From the NCBI GenBank assembly GCA_000952975.1, contig LM997412.1, forward strand, positions 682,001 to 746,000: DNA of 64,000 bases, read 5' to 3'. Shown piece after piece: positions 7,373 to 15,466 of this stretch. Made by a program: the position numbers and the translations under genes. Origin of the DNA: Peptoniphilus sp. ING2-D1G. Lineage in GTDB: Bacteria > Bacillota > Clostridia > Tissierellales > Peptoniphilaceae. The notes under the pieces were generated by a model that saw only the letters and a program-made list of their open reading frames with translations, searched no databases and was not told where the DNA came from. Every line of letters starts with the position of its first letter. The stretch's first letter is position 1.

Positions 7373-7520
7373 ATATATTGGCGAAACAGACCCGATTTAT
7401 ATGATAAAGAATAAAATTTATGATGTAATTTCTACTGAAAAAGGGTGGTATAGAATAGTTGACGAAGAAGGAGAAGATTATTTATATGCACCTGAAATGT
7501 TTGAAATAGTAGAAGACTAA
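7362..7520 (+). CDS. Small protein overlapping the MuF toxin tail; candidate immunity protein
   Basis: 52 residues starting MKVRYIGETDPIYMIKNK and ending in an acidic FEIVED. It is a compact beta-rich protein with the pattern KIYDVISTEKGWYRIVDEEG followed by EDYLYAPEMFEIV, which recurs in small Firmicute proteins of unknown function. ATG 7362 lies inside the MuF gene (11-base overlap), so translation is coupled. Position and acidity next to a basic toxin-like domain suggest an antitoxin, but proteins of this type also occur alone, so the role is inference. Confidence 0.65.
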   Translation: MKVRYIGETDPIYMIKNKIYDVISTEKGWYRIVDEEGEDYLYAPEMFEIVED

Positions 7521-7558
7521 AAGCACACTGACTATTGAATGTTAAGGGTGCTTTTTTA
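7519..7558 (+). terminator. Terminator-like hairpin after the MuF cassette
   Basis: AAAAGCAC (7519-7526) pairs with GTGCTTTT (7548-7555) around a 21-base loop, then a T-run. A similar structure with the same GTGCTTTTTTATT end follows the second MuF cassette at 27682. The rest of 7559-7637 is a leader of about 80 bases before the scaffold gene. Confidence 0.5.
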
Positions 7559-7637
7559 TTTAATAATTGTCTTTTACTTGTTAGACGTAAAAGAAACACG
7601 GGAATATACAGTCGACGGACTTTAAACGGGAGGAGAA

Positions 7638-8237
7638 ATGGAAAAGAAAAATTGTATAGTGTTTGATTTGCAGTTGTTTGGTGATAATGAAGCTCAACCA
7701 AGCACAGATTCTACAGATGTTGGTACTTCTACAACACAAAATAAAGAAGGGCAAGAAGAAAAAACTTATACACAAGCTGAGGTTGATGAGCTTACTAAAA
7801 ATTTACTTACACAAGAAGAGGTAGATAAGATTATTGACAAGAGGTTTGCAAGAGAAAGAGCCAAGGCTGAAGAAGAAAAGAAAGAGGCTGAAAGGTTATC
7901 TAAGCTTTCTGCAGATGAAAGGGCAAAGGAAGAATCAAAGAAGAAAGATGATGAGATAGCTAAGCTTAAGGCTCAAATAGCAAGAAACAATTTAGAAAAA
8001 GATACCATAGACAGACTTAACCAAGAGGGTTTACCTATTGAGTTTAAGTCTTTTTTAATGCTTGAAGATGCTGAAAAGACTAATGAAGCTATTAAAGAAT
8101 TTAAAGAAGTATATAATAATGCGGTTCAAGCAGAAGTTGAAAAGAGATTTAAGGGCAAAACACCTACAGGAAAAGGTGATGCTCCTAAGTCTGATGTATG
8201 GCAGAACATAGCAGATAAATATAAAAAAGGAGTTTAA
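7638..8237 (+). CDS. Capsid scaffolding protein (DUF4355 type)
   Basis: 199 residues. It starts with FDLQLFGDNEA, the opening shared by many Firmicute phage scaffold proteins, followed by a low-complexity Ser/Thr linker. A long, highly charged coiled coil follows (ARERAKAEEEKKEAERL onwards, residues about 70-125), with a C-terminal helix-rich tail ending DVWQNIADKYKKGV. Scaffolds organise major capsid protein into the prohead and are then removed. GGGAGGAG precedes ATG 7638, and the capsid gene follows 3 bases after the stop. Confidence 0.85.
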   Translation: MEKKNCIVFDLQLFGDNEAQPSTDSTDVGTSTTQNKEGQEEKTYTQAEVDELTKNLLTQEEVDKIIDKRFARERAKAEEEKKEAERLSKLSADERAKEESKKKDDEIAKLKAQIARNNLEKDTIDRLNQEGLPIEFKSFLMLEDAEKTNEAIKEFKEVYNNAVQAEVEKRFKGKTPTGKGDAPKSDVWQNIADKYKKGV

Positions 8238-8240
8238 ATA

Positions 8241-9110
8241 ATGGCGATTAAAATTTATACGAAAGAATATTCAGGATTATTGCAAAATATATTTGTTGTT
8301 AAGCAACATTTTTTAAGAACATTTGGCGGAAAATTACAAGTTAAAGACGGTATAACAAATAAGGATGATTTCCTTGATTTAAAGATTTCTGATACAGATG
8401 TTGTAATTCAAAATTATGATATGGGTGAAAATGTGGCCTTCGGTATAGGGACAGGCTCTACTAACAGGTTCGGAAATAGAAAAGAAATTAAATCTGTTGA
8501 CAAGCAAGTTGAGTATGAGGCACCTCTTGCTATTCATGAGGGTGTGGACAATTTCACTGTAAATGACAATGCGGATCAGGTTATCCAAGAAAGAGCAGGA
8601 CTGCATGCTGAGGCTTGGGTTGAAAAGCTTAATGCTTGGCTTGGAAAGGCTCTATCAGATGAAGCGGGTAAAACATTAAGCGGAACACTTTCAGAAGATG
8701 GTATATCCAAATTGTTTGCTGATGCCCATAAAGAGTTTGTAAACAACAAGGTATCTAAAGATATCGGTTGGGTGGCTTATGTTAATGCCGATGTCTACAA
8801 TTTTATTATGGATCATAAGTTGGCTACTACAGCTAAGGGTTCAAGTGCAAATATTGACAATCAAACTGTTTTGAAATTCAAGGGATTTATTTTAGAAGAG
8901 CTTGCAGATTCTTATTTCCAAGAAGATGAGCAGGTGATTTTTGCTGCTGATAATGTCGGTGTAGTCGGTGTTGGGATTGAAGTATACAGAATGCTTGATT
9001 CTGAAGATTTTGCAGGAGTAGCTATCCAAGCGGCTGCTAAGTACGGTAAATATATTCCTGAAAAGAATAAAAAGGCTATACTTAAAGCTAAACTTACACC
9101 TGCTGTTTAA
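8241..9110 (+). CDS. Major capsid protein
   Basis: 289 residues, directly behind the scaffold gene, the position of the major head protein. Sequence features fit HK97-fold capsid proteins of this phage group: N-terminal LLQNIFVVKQHFLRTFGG, a central VEYEAPLAIHEGVDNFTVND, then LHAEAWVEKLNAWLGKAL, VAYVNADVYNFIMDH, and a hydrophobic C-terminal AGVAIQAAAKYGKYIPEKNKKAI. The strong AAAAGGAG site and translational spacing suit abundant expression. Confidence 0.87.
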   Translation: MAIKIYTKEYSGLLQNIFVVKQHFLRTFGGKLQVKDGITNKDDFLDLKISDTDVVIQNYDMGENVAFGIGTGSTNRFGNRKEIKSVDKQVEYEAPLAIHEGVDNFTVNDNADQVIQERAGLHAEAWVEKLNAWLGKALSDEAGKTLSGTLSEDGISKLFADAHKEFVNNKVSKDIGWVAYVNADVYNFIMDHKLATTAKGSSANIDNQTVLKFKGFILEELADSYFQEDEQVIFAADNVGVVGVGIEVYRMLDSEDFAGVAIQAAAKYGKYIPEKNKKAILKAKLTPAV

Positions 9111-9124
9111 GATGGAGGTTTAAT

Positions 9125-9388
9125 ATGAAAGTTAAGGCTGTCATTGAGTTTTTTGACCTAAAAGAGAAGAAGTTAAGAGGTGTTGGAGATGAGTTTGAAG
9201 TCTCCAACGAACGCTTTAGCGAAATCTTGACAAAGGGCGGAAAATGGATTGAAGAAGTAAAAGAAATTGAAAAAGCAGAAGAAAAGGAATTAACTATTTC
9301 TGAAATAAAGTCAATGCTTGATGAAAAAGGCATTAAATATGCTAAAGGTGCTAAAAAAGATGAGTTGTTAAGCCTTTTAAATGACTAA
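9125..9388 (+). CDS. Small head protein with a C-terminal HeH/SAP-like domain
   Basis: 87 residues. The N-terminal half (KVKAVIEFFDLKEKKLRGVGDEFEVSNERF, in parts) is a small beta unit. The C-terminal half, LTISEIKSMLDEKGIKY followed by AKGAKKDELLSLL, matches the helix-extended-loop-helix pattern of Rho-N/SAP/HeH motifs, often found in short phage proteins between capsid and connector genes. Likely a head-decoration or head-tail joining accessory protein. GATGGAGG precedes the ATG. Confidence 0.65.
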   Translation: MKVKAVIEFFDLKEKKLRGVGDEFEVSNERFSEILTKGGKWIEEVKEIEKAEEKELTISEIKSMLDEKGIKYAKGAKKDELLSLLND

Positions 9389-9405
9389 AGAAAAGGGGTG
9401 CGACA

Positions 9406-9711
9406 ATGACCGATGAGGAAAGAGAAAAACTAAAGGGCTTGTACCTATCGCAAATTGAAGATTATTGCAATGTGATTTTTGATGTGGAAAATTTTCCGGC
9501 AGGGGTTCAACTTGCCTTAGATGAGCTTGTTAAAGTTGATCCTATGAAATTTAATTTAACTTCTGAAAAGCTTTCAGATATGGCTAAAACTTATAGCGAC
9601 AACGGAGGAAATATACCAAGATATATTTTAAATTGGCTTGCACCTTACAGGCGTATTCACTTAGCCGGAAATAAAGAAAAGAGGTTCTACAGTGGCAATA
9701 AAAGATGTTGA
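9406..9711 (+). CDS. Head-tail connector protein (YqbG-like)
   Basis: 101 residues, first connector position after the capsid. The pattern LSQIEDYCNVIFDVENFPAGVQLALDELV, then SDMAKTYSDNGGNIPRYILNWLAPYRR, fits the gp6/YqbG-type adaptor family that binds the portal ring from below. Its 3' end overlaps the next gene by 20 bases. Family placement rests on pattern and position, not on a search. Confidence 0.72.
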   Translation: MTDEEREKLKGLYLSQIEDYCNVIFDVENFPAGVQLALDELVKVDPMKFNLTSEKLSDMAKTYSDNGGNIPRYILNWLAPYRRIHLAGNKEKRFYSGNKRC

Positions 9712-10198
9712 TAGAACTGATGAAGTATTAAAAAGGTTACAGGAGCTTGAAAGTATGTCTGTAAAGGTCGGGATTTTAAGTTCTTCAAGTGGTGAAATGC
9801 TTATGATTGCAAATGTACATGAATTTGGTTGCGATATACCCGTTACAAATAAAATGAGAGTATTCTTTCTCCATAATTTTGGAACTTGGATTAAAAAAGA
9901 TGTCATTAAAATCCCAGAAAGGTCTTTTATTCGCTCTTCTTTTGATGATAAAAAAGATAGCGTTGAAGAAACTGGAGAGAATTTAATCACACAAGTTGTT
10001 GAAGGACAATTAGGTGCAAGAAATTTCTATGAAATGCTAGGGCAAACTTGTGTACAGGTTATAAAAGAGTTTATTACCGCAGGTATTTCTCCGGCAAACA
10101 CTAACCTTACTATTCAAAACAAAAATGGGAAATCTACTCCGCTTATAGATTCAGGAAGACTTATAAATGCGATTGACTATGAAATAGTAGGTGGATAA
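9692..10198 (+). CDS. Head-tail joining / tail completion protein
   Basis: 168 residues, GTG start with AGAGG upstream, overlapping its neighbour by 20 bases. The motif KVGILSSSS...IANVHEFGCDIPVTNKMRVFF...IKIPERSFIRSSFDD (read in parts) is the conserved centre of HK97 gp10-like and Mu virion-morphogenesis proteins, which close the neck between head and tail. The C-terminus has LIDSGRLINAIDYEI, also typical of the family. Confidence 0.8.
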   Translation: MAIKDVDRTDEVLKRLQELESMSVKVGILSSSSGEMLMIANVHEFGCDIPVTNKMRVFFLHNFGTWIKKDVIKIPERSFIRSSFDDKKDSVEETGENLITQVVEGQLGARNFYEMLGQTCVQVIKEFITAGISPANTNLTIQNKNGKSTPLIDSGRLINAIDYEIVGG

Positions 10199-10584
10199 TG
10201 ATGTTTGATTTTAAGGACCTTGTAGAAAGCTTTTCTACAGGAGTGATTGAAGTTATTTTAAAAACAGAAGGGTACTATGATATGAATAATGGCGGAGAAT
10301 GGGTTGATGGTGCTTTAAAAAAGATAAGATTTGAGAAAGGCGCCATTGTTCCGCTTAGCAATGACGATTTAAAATTTGATGCTGGAGGAACTTATAATCA
10401 TGATAATAGAAAGCTCTACTGTTATGAAAAGTTAGAAAAAGGCACAATTGTTACAAATACACAAGAAAATGGTGTTATTAAAACTTATAAAGTTCTTGCT
10501 GAAAAAGACTACTCAGATTTTGATTTAGGCTTGTACATTTATATCTTGGAAAGAGGGGATAGGGATGATAAAGAATCTTCGTGA
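10198..10584 (+). CDS. Phage neck protein, function unknown
   Basis: 128 residues between two neck-type genes, overlapping both. It is beta-rich with many aromatic residues (GGEWVDGALKKIRFEKGAIV, EKGTIVTNTQENGVIKTYKV). Its size and position match head-closure or stopper-like proteins of contractile phages, but no family motif was firmly recognised. ATG-ATG start at 10198. Confidence 0.6.
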   Translation: MMFDFKDLVESFSTGVIEVILKTEGYYDMNNGGEWVDGALKKIRFEKGAIVPLSNDDLKFDAGGTYNHDNRKLYCYEKLEKGTIVTNTQENGVIKTYKVLAEKDYSDFDLGLYIYILERGDRDDKESS

Positions 10585-11086
10585 TTTATTTGTTAAAGGG
10601 ATTTATGAAGACACAGGACTTTTTGTTGTGCCTACTGATAATCCTAACAAAAAGCCTAAGTATCCTTACTTTTCTTATAAATTTACAACTCTTAGACAGA
10701 ATATAGGGGAAGCAGGAGTATTTGAAGATGATTTTATAAAAAGTGAAGATGAAAGATTTAAGTATGATGTTAGAACTACTGCAACATTTCAACCAAAGGT
10801 GATAGTTAGCTTTAATTGCTATTCTGATGATTTAATAGATTCTCAAGAGCAGATATTAAAAGCTTGGGAATGGTTTAAGTTAAAGGGTGGACGGATTTTA
10901 GCTGATAACAATATTGTTGTGGTTGATGTTGGCAACATTCAAGACAGATCTATTGTGCTTGTAGACAACTATGAATATAGACAGGGTTTTGATGTTGAAT
11001 TTAGAGTATTACACGAATTCAGTGATAGAAGCGAAACGATAGAAGAACATATAATAAATGGAAAAATAGAAGGTGGTAGAAAATGA
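10565..11086 (+). CDS. Neck / tail terminator-like protein
   Basis: 173 residues directly upstream of the sheath gene. The pattern NLRDLFVKGIYEDTGLFVVPTDNP, KPKYPYFSYKFTTL and later QEQILKAWEWFKLKGGR, VLVDNYEYRQGFDVEFRV corresponds to the phage neck-terminator gp12-like domain, which caps the tail tube where it meets the head. Overlaps both neighbours (20 bases upstream, ATGA downstream). Confidence 0.7.
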   Translation: MIKNLRDLFVKGIYEDTGLFVVPTDNPNKKPKYPYFSYKFTTLRQNIGEAGVFEDDFIKSEDERFKYDVRTTATFQPKVIVSFNCYSDDLIDSQEQILKAWEWFKLKGGRILADNNIVVVDVGNIQDRSIVLVDNYEYRQGFDVEFRVLHEFSDRSETIEEHIINGKIEGGRK

Positions 11087-12078
11087 TATTAGATTTTCCT
11101 GTAAACATTCAGAGAAAAACAGTTGCCGTGTCTGAAAGAGGATTTGGCACAATATTAATTTTAGACAATACAAAAGAAACTGAATTTAAATACATCACAG
11201 CAGATGATTTAAACGAGATGGAAAGTGAAGACAAGGTTTCTAAAATAGCTACAAGGCTATTTATGCAAAAGCCGCAACCTCAACAGGTGGCTGTGTTTGG
11301 GGCAGTGGGAACGGTTGATGCGGTTTTAAAACAAGCGTTAGAGGTTAACGCTGACTGGTTTTATTTGGTGACTGTAGATAATACAGCTGAAACCATAAAG
11401 GCTGTTTCTCCTATATGTCAAACTAATAATAAAATATATGCAGTAACAGTAAATGATATCGAGGTTGCTACAGAGGTTGGAGAAGAAAAATTCGATAACA
11501 CTTTTGTTTTTTATCATAATGATAAAGATTCATATGTAGCTGAAGGGCTTGCTGTTATTATGTCTTATAAAATTGGTGGGAAAACTGCTAAATTTAAGAC
11601 TATACAAGGGGTTAAAAATTCAAATGTTACTCTTACACAATTAAACGCTTTGCATAAAGCTAATATTCAATCTTATGTTGAAAAGCTTGGTGTACTTCAA
11701 ACAAGTGAAGGTAAAATGCTTTCGGGAGAGTATATTGATGTTGTGCTTGGTGAGTACTGGATAAGATTTAGACTTGAAGAGGCACTGCAAAGACTTGCTG
11801 TTACAGAAGATAAAATTCCCTACACAAACAGGGGAATAGGCATGCTTGTTGGGGAGACTGAAAAGGTATTGTCACGTGCTGTGGACCAAGGAATAGTTGA
11901 AGAAGGACAGTATAGAGTTGATTACAAGTTAAGGGAAGATGTACCAAGCAATGAGGTTGCACTTAGAAAGTATAACTATGTTTTATGGACCGCAATGCTT
12001 CAAGGGGCAATACACACAGGACAAATCAGCGGTATTTTAACTTACGACATAGTAAACGAAGAGGGGGAAGATAGATAA
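11083..12078 (+). CDS. Tail sheath protein (DUF3383-like)
   Basis: 331 residues. N-terminal VNIQRKTVAVSERGFGTILIL and central QPQQVAVFGAVGTVDAVLKQAL, ADWFYLVTVD look like the sheath protease-resistant domain. The C-terminal LSGEYIDVVLGEYWIRFRLE...LAVTEDKIPYTNRGIGMLVG and LTYDIVNEEGEDR is the region that wraps the tube in contractile tails. Short sheaths of this type occur in minimal contractile systems. The next gene (tube) starts at the last base of this gene, as expected for a sheath-tube pair. Confidence 0.82.
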   Translation: MILDFPVNIQRKTVAVSERGFGTILILDNTKETEFKYITADDLNEMESEDKVSKIATRLFMQKPQPQQVAVFGAVGTVDAVLKQALEVNADWFYLVTVDNTAETIKAVSPICQTNNKIYAVTVNDIEVATEVGEEKFDNTFVFYHNDKDSYVAEGLAVIMSYKIGGKTAKFKTIQGVKNSNVTLTQLNALHKANIQSYVEKLGVLQTSEGKMLSGEYIDVVLGEYWIRFRLEEALQRLAVTEDKIPYTNRGIGMLVGETEKVLSRAVDQGIVEEGQYRVDYKLREDVPSNEVALRKYNYVLWTAMLQGAIHTGQISGILTYDIVNEEGEDR

Positions 12079-12491
12079 TGGCTGAAAAACTAACTTATAC
12101 CTATGATCCTGAAAAAGTCATAGTTCAAATTGATGGAGTATATTTAACTGGCTTTTCTGATTCTGCTAAAATTACAGTTGAAAAAAACGAAGATAATATT
12201 ATTCCAAAAGTAGGAGTAGACGGCAGTGTTCACTATACAATTAATCATGATGAAACCGCAAAAGCAAAATTACCTTTAATGTCTACAAGTCCTCACATTA
12301 ACTTTATTATGGAGCTAGCGGCAAGTAAAAAAGATTTTAATTTTACTATGGTAGATATTAACGACAACGGAAGAAATATTTCTTGTGATGAATGTAGAAT
12401 TATTAAAACTCCTGACTATTCAAGAGAGAAAGAAGCTGAGGGAGTAGAATTTGAAGTGTTCATTCCATTTGCATATAATAAGAGCCTTTAA
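12078..12491 (+). CDS. Tail tube protein (DUF3277-like)
   Basis: 137 residues immediately following the sheath. Features: YDPEKVIVQIDGVYLTGFSD, ITVEKNEDNIIPKVGVDGSV, and a C-terminal VEFEVFIPFAYNKS, the beta-barrel outline of small tube proteins polymerised inside contractile sheaths. The last codons lie in a perfect 10-bp hairpin (12480-12504) that probably acts as a partial terminator and sets the high ratio of tube to downstream proteins. Confidence 0.82.
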   Translation: MAEKLTYTYDPEKVIVQIDGVYLTGFSDSAKITVEKNEDNIIPKVGVDGSVHYTINHDETAKAKLPLMSTSPHINFIMELAASKKDFNFTMVDINDNGRNISCDECRIIKTPDYSREKEAEGVEFEVFIPFAYNKSL

Positions 12492-12514
12492 TACAAAGGC
12501 TCTTAATTTTATTT
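12480..12514 (+). terminator. Hairpin terminator/attenuator at the end of the tube gene
   Basis: AAGAGCCTTT (12480-12489) and AAAGGCTCTT (12495-12504) form ten perfect pairs with a 5-base loop, followed by AATTTTATTT. The stop codon lies in the loop region. The T tract is interrupted, so read-through into the tail chaperone is likely. Confidence 0.65.
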
Positions 12515-12527
12515 AGGAGGATTATTT

Positions 12528-12788
12528 ATGGAATTAAAAACAAAAAAAGTAACTGTTAACGATGTAGAATACACTTTACAAAAATTGCCTGTTAGAGAAG
12601 CTTTAAAACTTCGTGATTCATGGCTTGAAAATGGAGTTGTTAATCAAGAAAAAATGTACGACAAACTGCTTGAGCACATTGTTGTTATGCCGAAAGTAAA
12701 ACTAGATGATTTCGATGATTTAGAAACAGTTGAAGCCTTAGGAATTGAGTGTATCAACTTTGTTTATGGCTCTAAAACAAAAAACTAG
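12528..12788 (+). CDS. Tail assembly chaperone, short form (G-like)
   Basis: 86 residues between tube and tape-measure genes, the invariant position of tail assembly chaperones. It starts MELKTKKVTVNDVEYTLQKL and ends GSKTKN at TAG 12786-12788. The last codons ACA-AAA-AAC contain the canonical -1 slippery heptamer A-AAA-AAC (12779-12785). A second open frame in -1 continues for 53 codons, so a fraction of ribosomes should make a 139-residue G-T-type fusion that binds the tape measure. TAGGAGG precedes the ATG. Confidence 0.82.
   Translation: MELKTKKVTVNDVEYTLQKLPVREALKLRDSWLENGVVNQEKMYDKLLEHIVVMPKVKLDDFDDLETVEALGIECINFVYGSKTKN
12779..12785 (+). promoter_or_regulatory. Slippery site for programmed -1 frameshifting
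   Basis: A-AAA-AAC in the zero frame, three bases before the zero-frame TAG. After slipping, both tRNAs re-pair on AAA, and translation continues with CTA-GAA-AGG in the -1 frame. No strong downstream stem-loop was seen by eye. Confidence 0.8.
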
Positions 12789-12946
12789 AAAGGGAAGTAC
12801 AGAATCTATACGAAAGATTTTATAGGCAAGCTTTAATTTTAATGTCTGATGGAATACTAACATGGACTGAGATTAATAGTATTGATATTGATGAATTTTA
12901 TAAATTAAGTTTTGCATATAAAAAATATCTGGATGAAAGGGAGTGA
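12785..12946 (+). CDS. Tail assembly chaperone, -1 frame extension (T-like part of the fusion)
   Basis: 53 codons from CTA 12785 to TGA 12944-12946, beginning LEREVQNLYERFYRQALILM and continuing LTWTEINSIDIDEFYKLSFAYKKYLDERE. It has no start codon with a ribosome site of its own, but protein-like composition throughout. It is therefore read only as the C-terminal half of the frameshift product of the gene at 12528. The domain ends four bases before the tape-measure ATG. This matches the G/GT arrangement known from lambda and many other long-tailed phages. Confidence 0.78.
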   Translation, partial: LEREVQNLYERFYRQALILMSDGILTWTEINSIDIDEFYKLSFAYKKYLDERE

Positions 12947-12950
12947 TTGA

Positions 12951-14984
12951 ATGGCAAATGCAAGAGAGCTTATTTGGAGTCTTAAGACTAAAGACGGGGC
13001 AAGTACCGAGATAAGCAAGATTGATAAGAAAATAGACAAGTTAAAAGAAAATATGCAGAATGCTGATTCTGCAAGCGGAAGATTAAGTTCAAAGTTCGGT
13101 CTTGCTGGTGCTTATGCTCAAAAAATGGGCGGCAAGATTACAGCGACAAGTAAAAAGATAGCTGGTTTTGGTGGCAAGATGACCAAAGCGATGTTGCCAG
13201 TTTCACTTGCCGTGGGTAAGGGAGTAAAAGACTTCTTAAGCCTTGATACTGCTATTAGACAAGTAACGACCTTAACTGATGAAAATGTACTTCCTGTTTC
13301 TCAAATAAAAAAAGACGTAAAAGAAATATCAAACGCCACTGGCAGAAGTCAAGAAGAAATAGCAAATGCAATGTATGATTCTTTATCTTCTGGAGTTGAT
13401 CAAAGCAAGGTTACCGATTTTGTTAAGTCTGGTATAGATCTTGTAAGAGCAGGCTTTACAGATATGCCAACTGTAATTGATGCAACAACTACTGCCCTTA
13501 ATGCTTATGGAGATGCTGCTCCCGAAGTTTCTAAGATTCACGATATTTTTGTTAAGACTCAAGATTTAGGTAAAATTACTGTTGATGAACTTGGTAAGTC
13601 AATAGGTAGGGTTGTACCGACTGCAGCTGCTGCAGGTGTAAGCCTTGAACAATTAGGGGCTGGTTATTCAGTATTAACTGCTAAAGGTATGAATGCAGAG
13701 CTTGCAACGACTACAATGAACAGTTTACTTGGCGAACTTTCTGCAACAGGGTCTAAGTCTGATAAGGCTCTTAGAAAAATGACGGGAAAGTCTTTTAAAG
13801 AACTAACTAAAGAGGGAAAGAACGTTGGAGAAGTCCTTGGAATTTTACAAGAAAATGCAAAAGGAGCGGGTCTTGAACTTGCCGACATGTTTGGAAATCT
13901 TAATGCTGGCAAAGCTGCTAACTCTTTATTGAGTGATGGCGTAGAGGGATTTTCAAAAGTCTTGGATCAAATTCAAAACTCTGACGGTGCAACGGCTGAA
14001 AACGCTATGAAGATGATGGGTCCTGCTGAGAAAATGCAGGTGGCGACTACTAGAATGCAAAATGCTTTTATTGATGCAGGCGGAGCTATTGCTCCTTATG
14101 TTGTTCAAATAGCTGATGGCATTTCAAGTATAGTCGGTAAGTTTTCTGAATTAGATGAGGGTACTCAAGGGTCTATAATGCAGTGGGTAGGTCTTGCTAT
14201 TGCTATTGGACCTGTAGTTTCCATAATAGGAACTGTAGGAATGGTAGTAGGTGGGGCTATTTCTGTATTTGGAACTTTACTAGGAGTATTTGGAACTATT
14301 ATCAGTGTAGTTGGTTCTGTTGGCGGAGCTTTCTTTGGTTTAATGGCTGCTATTGGTCCCGTAGGTTGGGTAATCATGGCAGTCGTTGGGGTCGGTGTTT
14401 ATTTAATATCAAACTTTAAAAAGATTAAAGCAACGGCTGAAGAATTAGGTGGGGGTATCAAGGGTTATCTTTTAGCTACATTAAAAGTAACTGGGGATAA
14501 CTTCACATCATTAAAAGATAAAGCCGTTAGTGCTCTTAATGGAATAAAAAATGCATGGGAAAGTGTGAAAAACTTCTTAAAAAATCCTATTAAAGGAGTT
14601 ATATCAATTGCTCAAAAAGGAGCTGCTAGCATAGGTGGTGGAAGTGCCGCCAAGGGTGCTGCTGTTGATGTAAGAGGGGGCAGAGTCAGTAGACAGCCTC
14701 ATGCAACAGGACTTGAAAAAGTACCCTTTGATAACTACCCTGCAGATTTACACAAGGATGAGATGGTCTTAACTGCTAGTGCTGCAAAGGCTTTTCGTGC
14801 AATTGGCGGAAGTAAAAACTCATTACCTGCAAATAATAGTGGTGGCAATTCAATTTCAAATTCTCCAAATATTATTGTCAATGTTTACGGAGAAAGGACA
14901 GAAAACGAAGCTATAAACATAGGTCAAAGAGTAAGACAAGAGCTAGATAGTTTCTTTAAAGAAATGCAGTTACAAAGGGCGTGA
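12951..14984 (+). CDS. Tail tape measure protein
   Basis: 677 residues. The core reads LDTAIRQVTTLTDENVLPVSQ, ATGRSQEEIANAMYDSLSSG, TTALNAYGDAAPEVSKIHDI, GKITVDELGKSIGRVVPTA, the conserved TIGR01760 tape-measure region. Residues about 405-490 are a long Gly/Val/Ile hydrophobic membrane-like stretch used when DNA enters the cell. The C-terminus carries LHKDEMVLTASAAKAFR. At this length the tail would be roughly 100 nm by the usual 0.15 nm per residue rule (inference). GGGAGTGATTGA precedes ATG 12951. Confidence 0.93.
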   Translation: MANARELIWSLKTKDGASTEISKIDKKIDKLKENMQNADSASGRLSSKFGLAGAYAQKMGGKITATSKKIAGFGGKMTKAMLPVSLAVGKGVKDFLSLDTAIRQVTTLTDENVLPVSQIKKDVKEISNATGRSQEEIANAMYDSLSSGVDQSKVTDFVKSGIDLVRAGFTDMPTVIDATTTALNAYGDAAPEVSKIHDIFVKTQDLGKITVDELGKSIGRVVPTAAAAGVSLEQLGAGYSVLTAKGMNAELATTTMNSLLGELSATGSKSDKALRKMTGKSFKELTKEGKNVGEVLGILQENAKGAGLELADMFGNLNAGKAANSLLSDGVEGFSKVLDQIQNSDGATAENAMKMMGPAEKMQVATTRMQNAFIDAGGAIAPYVVQIADGISSIVGKFSELDEGTQGSIMQWVGLAIAIGPVVSIIGTVGMVVGGAISVFGTLLGVFGTIISVVGSVGGAFFGLMAAIGPVGWVIMAVVGVGVYLISNFKKIKATAEELGGGIKGYLLATLKVTGDNFTSLKDKAVSALNGIKNAWESVKNFLKNPIKGVISIAQKGAASIGGGSAAKGAAVDVRGGRVSRQPHATGLEKVPFDNYPADLHKDEMVLTASAAKAFRAIGGSKNSLPANNSGGNSISNSPNIIVNVYGERTENEAINIGQRVRQELDSFFKEMQLQRA

Positions 14985-14989
14985 TATAG

Positions 14990-15466
14990 ATGGCAAAAGC
15001 AAATACAACAAGAATAAAACTTGAAGATATAGTCATGGATGCCGTCGTTGATGAAAGTCCTTCCAATACTGCTGATGTAACAAATAAGCCTGTAGAAAAG
15101 GGAGAAGATATATCTGATCATATGAAAATCAAACCTTATACTGTTAGATTAAAAGGCTCGATAGTTAATGACGCTCCTGCAAAGCTAGAGTTGTTAAGAA
15201 CTTATCAAAGAGAAGCTAAGCTCTTAACTTATGTTGGTAGAAATATATTTAAAGATGTAGTGTTAACTAATTTAGATACTGATCATTCTGTAGAAAATGC
15301 TAAGGGTTTTGATTATTCAATAACTTTACAACACGTTAAAATTGCTAAGCCTGAAACCTTTGAAGTAAATGTTAAAAATCCTGAAAGTAAAAAACAAGAT
15401 GCAAAGACTGCTACAAAGGTTAAAGAAAAGACTAACGCAGGAAGAAAGCAGGTGCAAGAACGATGA
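14990..15466 (+). CDS. Dit-like tail/baseplate protein
   Basis: 158 residues. The pattern IKLEDIVMDAVVDESPSNTADVTNKPVEKGEDISDHMKIKP (read in parts), followed by VRLKGSIVNDAPAKLELL, is the N-terminal Dit-like/DUF6046-type signature: substitutions between an A..DE.P..TA.VT..PVE motif and DH. In contractile phages these proteins ring the tube end above the hub. The C-terminal 35 residues are a Lys/Thr-rich tail. ATGA overlap with the next gene. Confidence 0.72.
   Translation: MAKANTTRIKLEDIVMDAVVDESPSNTADVTNKPVEKGEDISDHMKIKPYTVRLKGSIVNDAPAKLELLRTYQREAKLLTYVGRNIFKDVVLTNLDTDHSVENAKGFDYSITLQHVKIAKPETFEVNVKNPESKKQDAKTATKVKEKTNAGRKQVQER

Noticed and set aside
14165..14419. Open frames on both strands inside the tape measure hydrophobic stretch
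   Set aside because: Low-complexity Gly/Val/Ile coding produces open antisense and shifted frames; there are no ribosome sites and no protein-like motifs.
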